Assembly (NCBI GenBank): GCA_029210625.1
Contig: JARGFU010000017.1
Span: 1-64,000, forward strand
Source of the DNA: Deltaproteobacteria bacterium
Lineage (GTDB): Bacteria; Myxococcota; Myxococcia; SLRQ01
DNA: 64,000 nt
Reading direction: 5' to 3'
Below are positions 21,094 to 30,010 of this stretch, piece after piece. The position numbers were made by a program, and so were the translations under genes. How positions within the stretch are numbered: the first letter of the stretch is position 1; the number at the start of each line of letters is the position of its first letter. The notes under the pieces were generated by a model. The model saw only the letters and a program-made list of their open reading frames with translations, was not told the DNA's origin and ran no database searches.

Positions 21094-21390
21094 GTGGCCC
21101 AGAACGACCGGCCGGAGGCGGGGCGCTACGAGGTGCGGGTGGAGAAGGGAGCGCCGCGAGGCGATCTCTACGAGCTCGAGCAGCGCACCCGCTTTCACGT
21201 CATCGACCGGCGCTCGGACCAGGTGGTCCTCACCTTCGAGGGGTTGATGGAGGCCAGCCTGAGCACGGACGGCGGAGGGTGGGGCGACGCCTCCTACTCC
21301 GGCGTGGAGGAGGTCCTCGTCGCTCCCGGCGGCACCTCGGTCCTCGTCCGCCACCACGACGGCCGCGAGGAGGAGGTGCCGCTCCCCTAG
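21094..21390 (+). CDS. small hypothetical protein
   Basis: A 98-residue protein without signal or membrane segments, alternating charged and beta-forming residues (YEVRVEKGAPRGDLYELEQ, then QVVLTFEGLMEASLS). GTG at 21094 is chosen because GAGGAGG lies six bases upstream; an ATG at 21052 is the alternative. Its stop overlaps the convergent MltD gene by 4 bp. No family recognised. Confidence 0.6.
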   Translation: MAQNDRPEAGRYEVRVEKGAPRGDLYELEQRTRFHVIDRRSDQVVLTFEGLMEASLSTDGGGWGDASYSGVEEVLVAPGGTSVLVRHHDGREEEVPLP

Positions 21391-23111
21391 GGAGCGATCC
21401 GGAGCTGCTGACCGATCTTCAGGTCGGTGGGATCCTCGATGGCGTTCCACGCCTGGATCTCCTCGACGGTCACGCCGTACTTGCGGGAGAGCTGCCAGAG
21501 GGTCTCGCCGGCGGCGAGGGTGTGGAAGCGGACGGGCTCGGCCTCGGCCTGCTTCACCGGGGCGTCGGCGGCGGGCTTCAGCCGCAGGCGCTGGCCGACC
21601 GCGAGGTCGACCTTGGGGCCGCAGTCGAGCTGGTTGAGCTCGCAGAGGGTGCGGGTCGTGAGGCCGTGGTGGCGGGCGATGGACCAGAGGCTCTCGCCCC
21701 GCTCGACGTGGTGGAACTCGGGGAGGGGGCCGCGGCGGATCAAGGCCGCCGCCCGGGGGGGCGGCGCGCTCTGCCCCGGAATCTGCAGCTTCTGCCCGGG
21801 CCGGATCGAGCCGGGATCGGCGAGCGCGTTGGCGCGGATCAGGGCGTCGGTGGAGAGCCCGTAGCGGCGGGAGATACCCCAGAGGGTCTCGCCGGCCTCG
21901 ACCACGTGCACCCTCCCGGCCTGGTGCAGGCTCGCCACCGGGAGGCTCTCGCGCAGGGTCTCGAAGCGCTCCCCGGAGCCGGGGGGGAGCTTGAGCCGGA
22001 AGGGGGGATCGCCGACGGGCACCGGCGGGGTGATCCACTTGCGCAGGGAGGGGTTGGCCTCCTTGAGGGCCTCGACCGGGACCCCGAGGGCGTCGGCCAC
22101 GTCGGTGAGGGCCCGGGGCCGGCGCACCTCCACCACGTCGTAGGTGAAGGCGTCGAGGACCGGGGCCGGGCGCTGGAAGCCGAAGGCCTCGGGGTAGGTG
22201 CCGATGATCGCCGCCGCGACGATCTTCGGGACGTAGCGGCAGGTCTCGGTGGGGAGCGCCTTCTTGCGGCAGAGCGACCAGTAGTCGTCGTCGCCCAGGC
22301 GGGTGATCGCGCGTCCGACCCGGCCGGGCCCGCCGTTGTAGGCGGCGAAGGCGAGGAACCAGTCGTCGAACTCGCCGTGGAGCCAGGAGAGGAAGCGGGC
22401 GGCGGCCTCGGTGGAGGCCTCGGGATCGCGGCGCTCGTCCACCCACTCGTCGATCCGCAGGTCGTACTCGAGGCCGGTGGGCTTCATGAACTGCCAGAGG
22501 CCCACGGCGCTGGCGGAGGAGTAGGCGTGGAGCGAGTAGCCGCTCTCGATCATCGAGAGGAAGACCAGATCCCGCGGGACGCCGGCCCGGGCGAGGTGGC
22601 GCTGGAGGAAGGGGATGAGGCTGCCGCTGCGCTGCAGGTAGCGCTCGAAGTGCTTCCGCCCGCTCCCCTCGCTGAAGTAGTGGATCAGCTCGCGCACCTC
22701 GTCGTTGAGCACCAGCGGGATGTCGAAGATCCGCTGGGCCACCCGCAGGTCGAGGGCCGCCAGCCCCTGCTGGCCGCTCGCCAGGCCCGGGGAGGGGGGA
22801 GGGCAGCCAGCGCAGAAGTGGGCCGGCCCGAGCGAGGGGAAGAGGGCCGCCTGGGCGCGCAGCGCCAGCGGGCTCCCCGCGGGCAGCCGGCAGGCCTCGT
22901 CCCAGGCCGCGCCGCCGACCTCGGCCGGGGTGGGGAGGAGCCCGACGCTCAGGACTCCCGCGCCGGCCGCGCCCGCGCCCGCCGCCGCCGTGGCGGCGAC
23001 CGAGGAGGTCGCCGGGGTGGCGCCCTCGTCGGGGGCGGCGTCGGTCTGGGCGCGCGCGGCGAGCGGCAGCGCGAGGAGGAGTCCGGGGACGAGGAGGCCC
23101 AGGGACCTCAT
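21387..23111 (-). CDS. mltD: MltD-type membrane-bound lytic murein transglycosylase with LysM repeats
   Basis: A 574-residue exported enzyme. A signal peptide (LLLALPLAARAQ) and Ala-rich spacer precede an SLT domain (about 165-300) with the catalytic Glu in LVFLSMIESGYSLHAYS, then AVGLWQFMKPTGLEY and AFAAYNGGPGRVGRAI. Three LysM repeats follow (HVVEAGETLWGISRRYG, HHVERGESLWSIARHHG, HTLAAGETLWQLSRKYG), which bind glycan chains. MltD cleaves peptidoglycan to 1,6-anhydro-muropeptides. The start overlaps the stop of the haem-fusion gene by 4 bp (ATGA), putting it last in an envelope operon. The gene symbol is by domain order. Confidence 0.9.
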   Translation of the reverse strand: MRSLGLLVPGLLLALPLAARAQTDAAPDEGATPATSSVAATAAAGAGAAGAGVLSVGLLPTPAEVGGAAWDEACRLPAGSPLALRAQAALFPSLGPAHFCAGCPPPSPGLASGQQGLAALDLRVAQRIFDIPLVLNDEVRELIHYFSEGSGRKHFERYLQRSGSLIPFLQRHLARAGVPRDLVFLSMIESGYSLHAYSSASAVGLWQFMKPTGLEYDLRIDEWVDERRDPEASTEAAARFLSWLHGEFDDWFLAFAAYNGGPGRVGRAITRLGDDDYWSLCRKKALPTETCRYVPKIVAAAIIGTYPEAFGFQRPAPVLDAFTYDVVEVRRPRALTDVADALGVPVEALKEANPSLRKWITPPVPVGDPPFRLKLPPGSGERFETLRESLPVASLHQAGRVHVVEAGETLWGISRRYGLSTDALIRANALADPGSIRPGQKLQIPGQSAPPPRAAALIRRGPLPEFHHVERGESLWSIARHHGLTTRTLCELNQLDCGPKVDLAVGQRLRLKPAADAPVKQAEAEPVRFHTLAAGETLWQLSRKYGVTVEEIQAWNAIEDPTDLKIGQQLRIAP

Positions 23112-24808
23112 CGCCCGGCCTCTCCCCCGGGGCCGGGAGGCTGCTGCTCCCCCGCGGCGGGCGCCTCCCGGGCGGCGTCCTGGCCGTGGCCCGGTCCGAG
23201 GATCTTGGCCCGGTAGGCGGCGGGCTCGAAGTCGGGGCTGTGCAGGCCGCGGTGGCACTGACGGCAGAGCCCGGCGGGGGGCTCCCGCCGGATCGAGGCG
23301 GCGTCCTGCTCCCGGACGTGGGTGCTGCCGGGGCCGTGGCAGGCCTCGCACTGGACGCCGCCGGCGCCCAGCCCGGCGTAGGCGCGCTCGATCAGGTGGA
23401 GGCGGCAGACCCCGCCGTCGCGCTGCCAGCCCGTGAGGTGGCAGCCCACGCAGTCGAGGTCGGCGGTCTTCTGATCCTGGACCAGGGTCAGCCAGGCGGT
23501 CGCGTGGGAGGTCGTCCGCCAGAAGGCGGTCGCCTCCGCGTGGCAGCCCTCGCAGGTCCCGCCGCCGACGTAGCTCGGGCCCCCGTCCGGCGGCTCCGGG
23601 CAGGGGCGGCCCCGCTCCCGGGAGTGGGCGAGGTTCACCTCGGCCACCGTCTCGTCGTAGCGCTGGATCAGCTCCCGCGCCCACTCCGCCTCGGCCAGCG
23701 AGGCCTCGACCGCCTCGAAGCTCACCCGGAAGGCCGGCGCCCCCTCGGGCCAGGGCTCCCCCGCGAGGGCGGCGGTGATCTCCTCCCGGAGCATCCTCAC
23801 CTTCTGGCGGTAGAAGGAGCTCGACTCCTCGTCCCCGGCCTCCTGGGCCGCCCGGGCCTTCTCCTCGAAGCGGGCGATGCGCTCGGTGAGATCGGCCGGC
23901 GGCTCGCTCGCGGGCGTCGTCAGCATCCGCGGGCGCACGCGCGGGGTCTTCCCGGAGGGCGGCCCCCCCGGCAGGCGCAGCTCGATGACGGCCAGGCCCC
24001 GGCCCTGGCTCAGGAGCCGCACGATGGGGACGGCGCCGTCGATGACGCGGGCCTTCTCCCCGTCCTTCACCGAGTCGTAGCCGGAGACCACGATCAGATC
24101 GACCCCGCCCTCCACCAGGGGGGCGATCCGGCGTGCCGTCGCGGCGCCGGTGGTCATCAGCAGGACCGAGAAGTCCGGGCGAGCGCCGGTGCCGATGGCC
24201 GAGGCGATCAGGCGCCGGATCCGCCCGGCGAGCACCCGGTCGCTCTTGCCGCTCTCGGGCAGGTCGTCGAGCGCGGCCTGGGCCACCAGGATCCGCTCGG
24301 AGCCGAGCGGGAAGATCTGGGCGTTCACCGCGTTGCCGGGCTCGGAGAGCTCGGCCTCGTCCCAGCGCCGCGCCAGGGAGGGCAGGAGCTTGCGGTCGGA
24401 GGGCGCCACCACCGTGTGGACGTCGAGCTGGCGCAGCACGTCGATGATCGTCTGGTGCTTGGCCCGGGCCTGGACCTCGGCCGCGCCGGCGTCGGCGCCG
24501 GACTCGGCTTCGCCTCCCCCGAGGGTGTGGCCGGCGTCGAGGAAGAGGGTGGGGCCCTCCCGGGAGAGGGCCTCGATCCGTCCGGCGGTGCGCGCCAGGC
24601 CCCCGAGCATGTCCTGGACGCAGCCGCAGGGCTCCAGGTAGCCGCGCAGATCCGAGAGCACCACCAGCCGCACCGGCGTGTCGTGCGACGCCGCCGGCAC
24701 CTCGTCCGCGCCGCCCGCCGGCGTCTTGCAGGCCGGCAGGGCGAGGAGGAGCAGGCTCAGGCCCGCGGCGAGGCGGGTACTCAGAGGCAGGAGTTGTTGG
24801 GCACGCAC
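23108..24808 (-). CDS. UshA-like metallophosphatase-fold / tetrahaem cytochrome fusion lipoprotein
   Basis: A 566-residue lipoprotein (LLLLALPACKT). Residues about 45-330 resemble the UshA-like (5'-nucleotidase-type) family whose signature is YLEPCGC...GGLAR; here LSDLRGYLEPCGCVQDMLGG. The metal motif DxH of true metallophosphoesterases reads SDLRG, so hydrolase activity is doubtful. The C-terminal part carries four CxxCH haem sites (CEGCH, CVGCH, CEACH, CRQCH) and extra histidines, like cytochrome c554-type modules. The GTG at 24808 overlaps the previous gene by 28 bp and lacks a clear ribosome site; the start is uncertain by several codons. It probably passes electrons at the outer face of a membrane. 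Confidence 0.85.
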   Translation of the reverse strand: MRAQQLLPLSTRLAAGLSLLLLALPACKTPAGGADEVPAASHDTPVRLVVLSDLRGYLEPCGCVQDMLGGLARTAGRIEALSREGPTLFLDAGHTLGGGEAESGADAGAAEVQARAKHQTIIDVLRQLDVHTVVAPSDRKLLPSLARRWDEAELSEPGNAVNAQIFPLGSERILVAQAALDDLPESGKSDRVLAGRIRRLIASAIGTGARPDFSVLLMTTGAATARRIAPLVEGGVDLIVVSGYDSVKDGEKARVIDGAVPIVRLLSQGRGLAVIELRLPGGPPSGKTPRVRPRMLTTPASEPPADLTERIARFEEKARAAQEAGDEESSSFYRQKVRMLREEITAALAGEPWPEGAPAFRVSFEAVEASLAEAEWARELIQRYDETVAEVNLAHSRERGRPCPEPPDGGPSYVGGGTCEGCHAEATAFWRTTSHATAWLTLVQDQKTADLDCVGCHLTGWQRDGGVCRLHLIERAYAGLGAGGVQCEACHGPGSTHVREQDAASIRREPPAGLCRQCHRGLHSPDFEPAAYRAKILGPGHGQDAAREAPAAGEQQPPGPGGEAGR

Positions 24809-26169
24809 TGGAGGTTCGGGTTGGTGCCCCCCTCGTACTCCACCCGCCGGCAGGTGTAGCCGCTCGGGCAGGTGTCGGGGTTGTTCACGATGGAGCAGGC
24901 CTGCCCGCAGACCTGGGTCGAGATGTCCCGCCAGCCGGTGCTGGGGCACTCGACCCGGGTGACGCAGCGGTGGACCGCCGCGCAGAAGCCGTCGAAGGGG
25001 GGATTGCCGCATTGTGCGCTCGCCGTGCACGTCTCGCCGATGTTCAGACAGACACAGGTGTTGGAGGCCGTATCGCAGGCCAGGTCGTTGGTACAGTCCT
25101 GATCGCGCAGACATTCCACGCAACGATCCGCGATCAGGTTGCAGACCGGCCGGTCCGTCGGGCAGGTCGCCGAGGAGTCGCAGCCCTCGACGCAGGCGTT
25201 GGCCGTGCACTTGTAGCCGGGGTTGCAGTCGGTGGCGATCATGCACTCGACGCACGCACCGAAGGGTCCGGCGTTCGGATCGCAGACCGTCTGGTCCAGC
25301 GCGTCCGCGGGGGGGCAGTTCGCCGAGGAGGCGCAGCCCGAGACGCAGGTGGAGGGCCCCGGGTCGCAGACCCTGCCCATGGGGCAGTGGGTGTCGGTGA
25401 GGCACTCCACGCAGGTGCCCTCGGGGTTGCAGACCATGCCGCCCGGACACTGGCCGCCCTCGGTGCACTCCACGCACTGGCGGGTGGTGGGGTGGCAGTA
25501 GGGCCGGGCCGAGAGGGTGCAGTCGGTCGACTGGGTGGGCACCGTGCACTCCACGCACTGACCGGCGATCCCCGAGCCCGCGCCCTCGCAGCGCTGCCCG
25601 ACGGCGCAGTCCATCGCCTCGAGGCAGCCGGGCTGGCAGGTGTTCACGTTCTGGGGGTTGGCGCTGCCGTCGTCGCAGTGCTCGCCGTCCGCGCACTGGC
25701 CCGGGCCGGTGCAGGCCACGCAGCGCCCGGAGGCCGACTGGCACAGGGGGCGCAGCGGGTCGAGGCACTGGCTGTCGAAGGCGCACTCGGCGCAGCCGCT
25801 CACCCCGTTGTTGCAGATGAAGCCCACGTCGCACTCGTCATCGAAGGTGCAGGGCTCCATGCAGACGCCGGCGGTGGGCGGGCAGATGAAGTCGCCGCCG
25901 CAGTCGGCGTCCGAGCTGCAGACCTTCTGGGTCGAGCTCTTGCAGGTCTGATCGGTGTCGCAGAAGGTGTGGCCGGCGCAGATCGAGTTGCCGCAGTCGC
26001 CGGTCACGAGCGTGCAGATGCCCTCGACGCAGTCATGGTTGTCCGGGCAGTCGGTGTAGAGCGTGCAGGGAACCCCTGCGTCGTTCTTCCCGCCACCGCC
26101 GATTCCGGTGCAGCCCGCCGCCAGTCCGAGCAGCAGCAGGCACCCTCCACTGAAGATGATCCCTCTCAT
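24781..26169 (-). CDS. cysteine-rich repeat lipoprotein
   Basis: A 462-residue lipoprotein (LLLLGLAAGCTGIGGG) containing about a dozen imperfect repeats of roughly 30-40 residues, with spacing like C..D.DCP.G..C....GTCVEC. The cysteines are probably disulfide-bonded outside the cytoplasm. Repeats of this kind are abundant in Myxococcota surface proteins; their binding partners are unknown. ATG 26169 is the likely start, directly before the signal; one six codons earlier is possible. First gene of the operon leading to the haem fusion and MltD. Confidence 0.85.
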   Translation of the reverse strand: MRGIIFSGGCLLLLGLAAGCTGIGGGGKNDAGVPCTLYTDCPDNHDCVEGICTLVTGDCGNSICAGHTFCDTDQTCKSSTQKVCSSDADCGGDFICPPTAGVCMEPCTFDDECDVGFICNNGVSGCAECAFDSQCLDPLRPLCQSASGRCVACTGPGQCADGEHCDDGSANPQNVNTCQPGCLEAMDCAVGQRCEGAGSGIAGQCVECTVPTQSTDCTLSARPYCHPTTRQCVECTEGGQCPGGMVCNPEGTCVECLTDTHCPMGRVCDPGPSTCVSGCASSANCPPADALDQTVCDPNAGPFGACVECMIATDCNPGYKCTANACVEGCDSSATCPTDRPVCNLIADRCVECLRDQDCTNDLACDTASNTCVCLNIGETCTASAQCGNPPFDGFCAAVHRCVTRVECPSTGWRDISTQVCGQACSIVNNPDTCPSGYTCRRVEYEGGTNPNLQCVPNNSCL

Positions 26170-26237
26170 GGTCCCCAAGGCTACCAACTTCTGCGGATGG
26201 TTGCCGGATCCCTTCGGGTGGCCTATCTCCTCTCGCG

Positions 26238-27320
26238 ATGCCGGCCCCCCCTCCAGCCGCGCCCCTGCGCATCGGTAGCCTCGAGCTCTCCGGCCGCTTC
26301 TTCCTGGCCCCCCTGGCCGGGGTGAGCGACTGGCCCTTCCGCGTCCTGGCCCGGGAGCAGGGGGCCTCCCTCGCCTACACCGAGATGGTCTCCTCGGAGG
26401 GCCTGACCCGCGGAGGGGACCGCACCCACAGCTACCTCGAGCGCCCCGCCGACGAGGCGCCCTTCGCGGTGCAGCTCTTCGGGGCGCACCCGCCGACCAT
26501 GGCCCGGGCGGCCGCCGAGGTGGAGCAGCTCGGGGCGGACCTCATCGACATCAACGCCGGCTGCCCGGTGAAGAAGGTCTGCCGGGGGGGCAGCGGCGCC
26601 TCGCTGCTCCAGGAGCCCACGAAGCTCGCCGAGGTGATCGCCGCGATGGTGGCGGCGGTCTCGGTGCCGGTGCAGGTGAAGGTGCGCCTCGGCTGGGACG
26701 TCCACTCGATCAACGTCGTCGAGGTCGCCCGCCTGGCCCACGAGGCCGGCGCCGCGGCCATCGCCATCCACGGCCGCACCCGCTCGCAGGCCTACGAGGG
26801 CCACGCGGACTGGGGGCCCATCGCGAGGGTGAAGGCCGAGGTGCCCGGGCTCGTGGTGATCGGGAACGGGGACGTCACCGACGCGCCCACCGCCCTGCGG
26901 CGGCTGGCCGAGAGCGGCGTCGACGCCGTGATGATCGGCCGGGGCGCCTGCGGCAACCCCTGGATCTTCCGCGAGATCGACGCGCTCCTCGCCGGTCGGC
27001 CCGTGAGCGGCCCCACCCCCGCGGAGTGGCGGAGCGTCATCCGGCGCCACCTCGCGGCCCTCATCGAGCGGCGCGGCGGGGACGAGCGGCGGGCGGTGCG
27101 CGAGTTCCGCGGCCACCTGGGCTGGTACAGCCGGGGCCGCCCCGGGGCCAGCGCCTTCCGCGCCGGGATCGCCGAGCTGCACACCTCCCTCGACGTCGAG
27201 CGCGCCCTCGACCTCCACTTCCCCCCCGAGGCCTTCGGCAGCGGCGGGCGGCCGGAGGCCCCGACCCTCGACCCCGCGGAGGCCCTGGACGTGGGACCCC
27301 TCTCCCGGGCGTGGGGGTAG
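26238..27320 (+). CDS. dusB: tRNA-dihydrouridine synthase DusB-type
   Basis: A 360-residue FMN enzyme reducing uridine to dihydrouridine in tRNA. The TIM barrel has FFLAPLAGVSDWPFRVLAR, then DLIDINAGCPVKKVCRGGSG with the catalytic Cys of the NxGCP motif, and IAIHGRTRSQAYEGHADWG. VIGNGDVTDAPTALRRLAES and GVDAVMIGRGACGNPWIF form the phosphate-binding part. Length and motifs fit bacterial DusB. The C-terminal tail (about 45 residues past the usual end) is Pro/Glu-rich. Four bases separate its stop from the histidine kinase start, so the two are likely co-transcribed. Confidence 0.93.
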   Translation: MPAPPPAAPLRIGSLELSGRFFLAPLAGVSDWPFRVLAREQGASLAYTEMVSSEGLTRGGDRTHSYLERPADEAPFAVQLFGAHPPTMARAAAEVEQLGADLIDINAGCPVKKVCRGGSGASLLQEPTKLAEVIAAMVAAVSVPVQVKVRLGWDVHSINVVEVARLAHEAGAAAIAIHGRTRSQAYEGHADWGPIARVKAEVPGLVVIGNGDVTDAPTALRRLAESGVDAVMIGRGACGNPWIFREIDALLAGRPVSGPTPAEWRSVIRRHLAALIERRGGDERRAVREFRGHLGWYSRGRPGASAFRAGIAELHTSLDVERALDLHFPPEAFGSGGRPEAPTLDPAEALDVGPLSRAWG

Positions 27321-27324
27321 ACCG

Positions 27325-28326
27325 ATGCTCGAGGCGCTCCTCGCCGCTCTCCCCGACGGGATCCTCTCGGTGGACGCCGAGGGGCGGCTGGCGACCCTGA
27401 ACCCCGCTGCCCGCGAGCTCTTGCCCGGCGAGCTCTCCGAGGGCGATCGGTTGGCCGAGGCCGTGCCGGCCCTGGCGCCCCTCCTGGCCCGCGCCGTGGA
27501 GGAGCCCCTCCGGGGGAGCGTGCTCCTCGGGGGTTCACCGGTGGAGGTGCGGGGGGCGCCCCTGCCCGCCGGCGGCGCGGTGCTCTCCCTGCGGCCGCCC
27601 GGGCAGCTCGATCGCCGGGCCCACGAGGCCGCCGAGGCCAGCCGCTGGGCCTCCCTGGCCGCCGGCCTGGCCCACGAGCTGCGCAACCCCCTCGCCGGGA
27701 TCGAGGGCGCCGCCACCCTCCTCGCCCGCTCGGTGGAGGGCGAGCTGGCCCCTCTGGCCGAGGTCGTCACCAAGGAGTCGCGCCGCATCGAGGGCCTGGT
27801 GACCGGCCTGATGGACCTCGCGCGGCCCCGCCCGCCGGAGCCGCGGCCCACCGACCTCCACCGCCTGCTGGAGGAGGTCCTCCGGCTCACCGAGGCCAGC
27901 CTGCCCGCCGGGCTGCGGATCGAGCGGCGCTTCGATCCCTCCCTGCCGCCCCTCGAGGTCGACCCCGAGCACCTGACCCAGGTGCTGCACAACCTGCTGC
28001 GCAACGCCGTGGAGGTGCTGGCCCCGGCGGGAGAGGGCCGCATCACGGTGAGCACCGGGGTCGCGCTGGGCCTGCGCTCCGGTCCCCCCCACGCCCGCCG
28101 CAGCATGGCCCGCCTGGTGGTCCGCGACAGCGGCCCGGGCTTCGACCCCCGGGTGCTCGAGCAGCCCTTCACCCCCTTCGTGACCACCAAGCCCTCCGGG
28201 ACCGGCCTGGGGCTGGCCCTCTGCCGGCGCCTGATCGAGGCCCAGCAGGGGCTGATCGAGCTCGCCAACGACCCGGCGGGGGGCGCGAGGGTGCAGCTCG
28301 TCCTGCCCCTCTCGGCGCAGCCATGA
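27325..28326 (+). CDS. soluble PAS-histidine kinase, NtrB-like
   Basis: A 333-residue cytoplasmic sensor kinase. A short PAS domain (LPDGILSVDAEGRLATLNPAA) is followed by the H-box (LAHELRNPLAGIEGAATLLA, with the phosphorylated His), N-box (VLHNLLRNAVEVL), G1 (VVRDSGPGFDP) and G2 (TTKPSGTGLGLALCRRL). This is the order and style of NtrB. There is no membrane segment and no response regulator beside it, so the partner is elsewhere. It lies between dusB and bamD; whether it senses nitrogen or another cue is not visible. Confidence 0.9.
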   Translation: MLEALLAALPDGILSVDAEGRLATLNPAARELLPGELSEGDRLAEAVPALAPLLARAVEEPLRGSVLLGGSPVEVRGAPLPAGGAVLSLRPPGQLDRRAHEAAEASRWASLAAGLAHELRNPLAGIEGAATLLARSVEGELAPLAEVVTKESRRIEGLVTGLMDLARPRPPEPRPTDLHRLLEEVLRLTEASLPAGLRIERRFDPSLPPLEVDPEHLTQVLHNLLRNAVEVLAPAGEGRITVSTGVALGLRSGPPHARRSMARLVVRDSGPGFDPRVLEQPFTPFVTTKPSGTGLGLALCRRLIEAQQGLIELANDPAGGARVQLVLPLSAQP

Positions 28327-28376
28327 GGGGTGAGAGGTACCCAGGCCGGAGGAGCCGTGCTATCGCCCCTCTCGCG

Positions 28377-29327
28377 ATGCGTACTTCCCAGCCCGTTGCC
28401 GGTCCGAAGGCCCCCCTCCTCGCCCTCCTGCTCCTGCTCGGCGCGGCCGCCTGCGCCAGCGGCCCGAAGATCACCCCGACCCCCGGCACCGCCGGCTACG
28501 ATCAGGCCGCCGAGGCCCTCTACGAGTCCGCCCGCAAGGCGCTCGACTCGAGCGACTACCTCCACGCGGCCTCGCGCTTCCAGGAGGTGCGGGCGAAGTT
28601 CCCCTACACGAAGTACGGGCCCCTGGCCGAGCTCGGCCTTGCCGACACGGCCTTCGCCGAGGGCAAGTACCTCGAGGCGGTCGACGGCTACCGGGCCTTC
28701 GTGCGGGCGCGGCCCACCCACGAGGAGGCGGACTACGCCTCCTACCGGATCGTCCAGGCGCTGGCGAAGGAGGCCCCCTCGGACTTCTTCCTCTTCCCTC
28801 CCTCCCACGAGAAGGACCTCGCCGAGGTGAGGCAGGCGGTGGCCTCCGCGGACCGCTTCCTCTCGGCCTACCCCGAGAGCGAGTATCGCAAGGACGGCGA
28901 GGAGCTGCGCACGAGCCTGCGCCGGCGGCTCGCCGACCACGAGCTCTACGTCGCGGGCTTCTACCGCCGGAAGGGCAAGTGGAACGGCGTCGCCACGCGC
29001 CTCGAGCGGCTCCTGCAGGACTTCCCCGGGGTCGGGCTCGATAGCCAGGCCCGGGTGGCCCTGGCCGAGGCCTACCTGGAGGTCGAGCCGCCGCGCCTCG
29101 AGGAGGCGCGCGCCCAGCTCGAGCAGGCCGGGGAGCTGGCGGAGGAGCCGGGGCTGGCGGCGAAGGCGAAGCAGCTCCGCTATCGGATCGAGAATCCGCC
29201 GGCGGCGGAGCCGGCGAAGGAAGAGGCGCCGGAGGAGAGCGAGGCGCCCGTCACTCCCGCGGGAGAGGCCGTGGACGTGGACGTGGACGTGCACGTGGAC
29301 GGGGAGGATCCAGGCGCCGGAGAATGA
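28377..29327 (+). CDS. bamD: BamD-like outer-membrane assembly lipoprotein
   Basis: A 316-residue lipoprotein (LLLLLGAAACASG) with consecutive TPR-like helical pairs (YESARKALDSSDYLHAASRF, then YTKYGPLAELGLADTAFAE, and HEEADYASYRIVQALAKEA). This is the pattern of BamD/ComL, the essential lipoprotein of the BAM complex that inserts outer-membrane proteins. Longer than Escherichia coli BamD (245 residues) because of a C-terminal Glu/Ala tail that includes a repeated Val-Asp stretch encoded by a 6-bp microsatellite. The ATG at 28377 precedes the signal. Overlaps the next lipoprotein gene by 4 bp. Confidence 0.85.
   Translation: MRTSQPVAGPKAPLLALLLLLGAAACASGPKITPTPGTAGYDQAAEALYESARKALDSSDYLHAASRFQEVRAKFPYTKYGPLAELGLADTAFAEGKYLEAVDGYRAFVRARPTHEEADYASYRIVQALAKEAPSDFFLFPPSHEKDLAEVRQAVASADRFLSAYPESEYRKDGEELRTSLRRRLADHELYVAGFYRRKGKWNGVATRLERLLQDFPGVGLDSQARVALAEAYLEVEPPRLEEARAQLEQAGELAEEPGLAAKAKQLRYRIENPPAAEPAKEEAPEESEAPVTPAGEAVDVDVDVHVDGEDPGAGE
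29271..29300 (+). repeat. GTGGAC hexanucleotide repeat in bamD
   Basis: Five tandem copies of GTGGAC (the fourth is GTGCAC) encode a Val-Asp run near the BamD C-terminus. Unit length is a multiple of three, so slippage would change protein length without a frameshift. Confidence 0.85.
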
Positions 29328-29998
29328 CGCGGCCGGGCCCTCGCTCGCTCGTGCTGTTCGCCGCCCTGCTGCTGCCGGCCTGTGAGGGCTGCGAGCTGCT
29401 CACCGGACCGGAGCATCAGATCCGGCGGGAGCTCAAGCGGCTCGGCCAGGAGGGCTACCGGGGCGAGGGGCTCGAGGCGGACTTCGACCTGGCGATCAGC
29501 GCCATCCGCATCCAGGGGGAGCGCGCCGAGGTCTTCGCCCGGGTGGACGTGGAGGGGAGCTACCGCGGCAGCGAGGTGAGCTGCATCTGCGTCGAGCGCT
29601 TCTTCCTGCGGCGCGGCGAGGCGGGCTGGGAGCTCGAGGGCTTCCCCCTCGCGCGGCTGGCCGGGGTCACCGACGCCCTCGAGGCCCGGCGGCAGGCCTT
29701 CGAGGCCCAGGACGTGGAGGCCTACGGCCGCCTCCTCGGGCCCGGCTATGGCGGCGCGCCCGCGGAGCGCGACGAGGCGCTGGCCCGGCTGGCGAAGATC
29801 CTCTCCGGCAGCGGCACGGTGCGGCAGGAGATCCGCCGCCGGGTGCTGCGCATCGAGGCCCGCAAGGCGCAGGTCACCGAGGAGTTCCGCTTCGTCTTCG
29901 AGCTCGAGGGCCAGAGCCCGCGGATCGAGGAGGGGCGCGCCGCCTACGTGCTGGAGCCCACGAACGATGGGTGGCGCTTCGAGAGTGGGCTGTTGTAA
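29324..29998 (+). CDS. lipoprotein of unknown function
   Basis: A 224-residue predicted lipoprotein (LFAALLLPACEGC). The mature part has two alpha/beta modules. The second (QAFEAQDVEAYGRLLGPGYG, then YVLEPTNDGWRFESGLL) resembles the NTF2-like shape seen in many secreted stress proteins, but the family is not certain. It starts inside the bamD stop and is followed after 12 bp by a TPR gene, so it belongs to the bamD transcription unit. Confidence 0.7.
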   Translation: MTRPGPRSLVLFAALLLPACEGCELLTGPEHQIRRELKRLGQEGYRGEGLEADFDLAISAIRIQGERAEVFARVDVEGSYRGSEVSCICVERFFLRRGEAGWELEGFPLARLAGVTDALEARRQAFEAQDVEAYGRLLGPGYGGAPAERDEALARLAKILSGSGTVRQEIRRRVLRIEARKAQVTEEFRFVFELEGQSPRIEEGRAAYVLEPTNDGWRFESGLL

Positions 29999-30010
29999 CG
30001 TTCTCCTCCC

